42,531 bases of DNA from Lachnospiraceae bacterium (GTDB lineage Bacteria > Bacillota > Clostridia > Lachnospirales > Lachnospiraceae). The position numbers and the translations under genes were made by a program. The stretch covers positions 1 to 42,531 of the forward strand of contig JAIDOW010000017.1 of the NCBI GenBank assembly GCA_029063085.1. The letters are read 5' to 3'. The notes under the pieces were generated by a model. The model was not told the DNA's origin and did not search any database. It saw nothing but the letters and a program-made list of their open reading frames with translations. Positions within the stretch are counted from its first letter, which is position 1; each line of letters begins with the position of its first letter. Shown one piece after another: positions 42,482 through 42,531 of the stretch.

Positions 42482-42531
42482 GTTGCATGCACAACCGCGC
42501 CGCCTGGCGCGGCCGGGGTGGCGGGGGGGGG
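42476..42531. other. Suspected assembly/sequencing artefact at the right edge
   Basis: The last ~50 bases are very GC-rich (runs such as CGCGCCGCCTGGCGCGGCC and a terminal run of nine G) in contrast to the AT-rich window, and they break the Gly-X-Y frame. Terminal poly-G is a common read artefact. Confidence 0.65.

Noticed and set aside
1-42531. CRISPR arrays, tRNA or rRNA genes, insertion sequences, prophage genes
   Set aside because: None recognised: no spaced direct-repeat array, no transposase or integrase frame, no conserved RNA core.

Overview
The window looks like a piece of a low-GC, endospore-forming, probably motile Clostridia genome, most likely Lachnospiraceae. The reasons are the spoIIAA-spoIIAB-sigF operon, AT-rich intergenic DNA, many LytTR-type regulators, c-di-GMP phosphodiesterases, BceAB-like and ABC-2 transporters, collagen-like spore-surface-type proteins, and repeated promoters resembling those of the flagellar sigma factor (sigma-D/sigma-28). 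No rRNA, tRNA, CRISPR array or insertion sequence was seen. Most genes lie on the minus strand. The first gene runs off the left edge. The last collagen-like gene is cut at the right edge, where the final ~50 bases look like an assembly artefact.

Layout. 1-7.0 kb: two EAL phosphodiesterases with degenerate GGDEF domains, interleaved with three signal-peptide-less proteins of unknown function (1819-2490, 4664-5302, 5514-6845). 7.1-10.2 kb: an ECF sigma factor / membrane protein / ABC transporter operon. 10.4-13.3 kb: a HEAT-repeat protein, a membrane metallophosphoesterase and gene debris. 13.4-15.9 kb: LytTR regulator, DUF3021-like membrane protein and ABC-2 transporter. 16.1-17.9 kb: a SirTM sirtuin with a zinc-type macrodomain, preceded by twin palindromic operators. 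18.0-24.5 kb: a LytTR response regulator, a GHKL kinase and four more unknown proteins in two operons, plus an orphan LytTR regulator without a phosphoacceptor Asp. 24.6-26.3 kb: BlaI repressor and M56 peptidase. 26.5-28.2 kb: spoIIA operon. 28.3-31.7 kb: zinc-ribbon TPR protein, a 49-residue small gene, folC and queF. 31.9-34.7 kb: BceAB-like transporter. 35.0-39.3 kb: small proteins resembling orphan immunity genes, a decayed copy, and cyclopropane fatty acid synthase. 39.5-42.5 kb: collagen-like protein, glycosyltransferase, second collagen-like protein.

The most interesting system is in two blocks, 1.8-7.0 and 18-26.4 kb. Seven minus-strand promoters share a CCGATA(A/T) -10 element like that of sigma-D. 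Five of them also have one or two copies of a box near GTCATTTC(A/G)TG placed 30-31 bp upstream of the -10 element; where two copies are present they are 20-21 bp apart, as expected for a LytTR dimer. They drive a kinase/regulator pair, an orphan LytTR regulator, and a set of unknown proteins with rod/hook/FlgL-like N-termini. Three of these proteins share a common core followed by a Lys/Glu-rich helix. I infer a LytTR-gated, sigma-D-dependent regulon making proteins that may be exported by or associated with the flagellum. The other two sigma-D-like promoters (443-residue paralogue and blaI) have a good TAAA -35 and no boxes.
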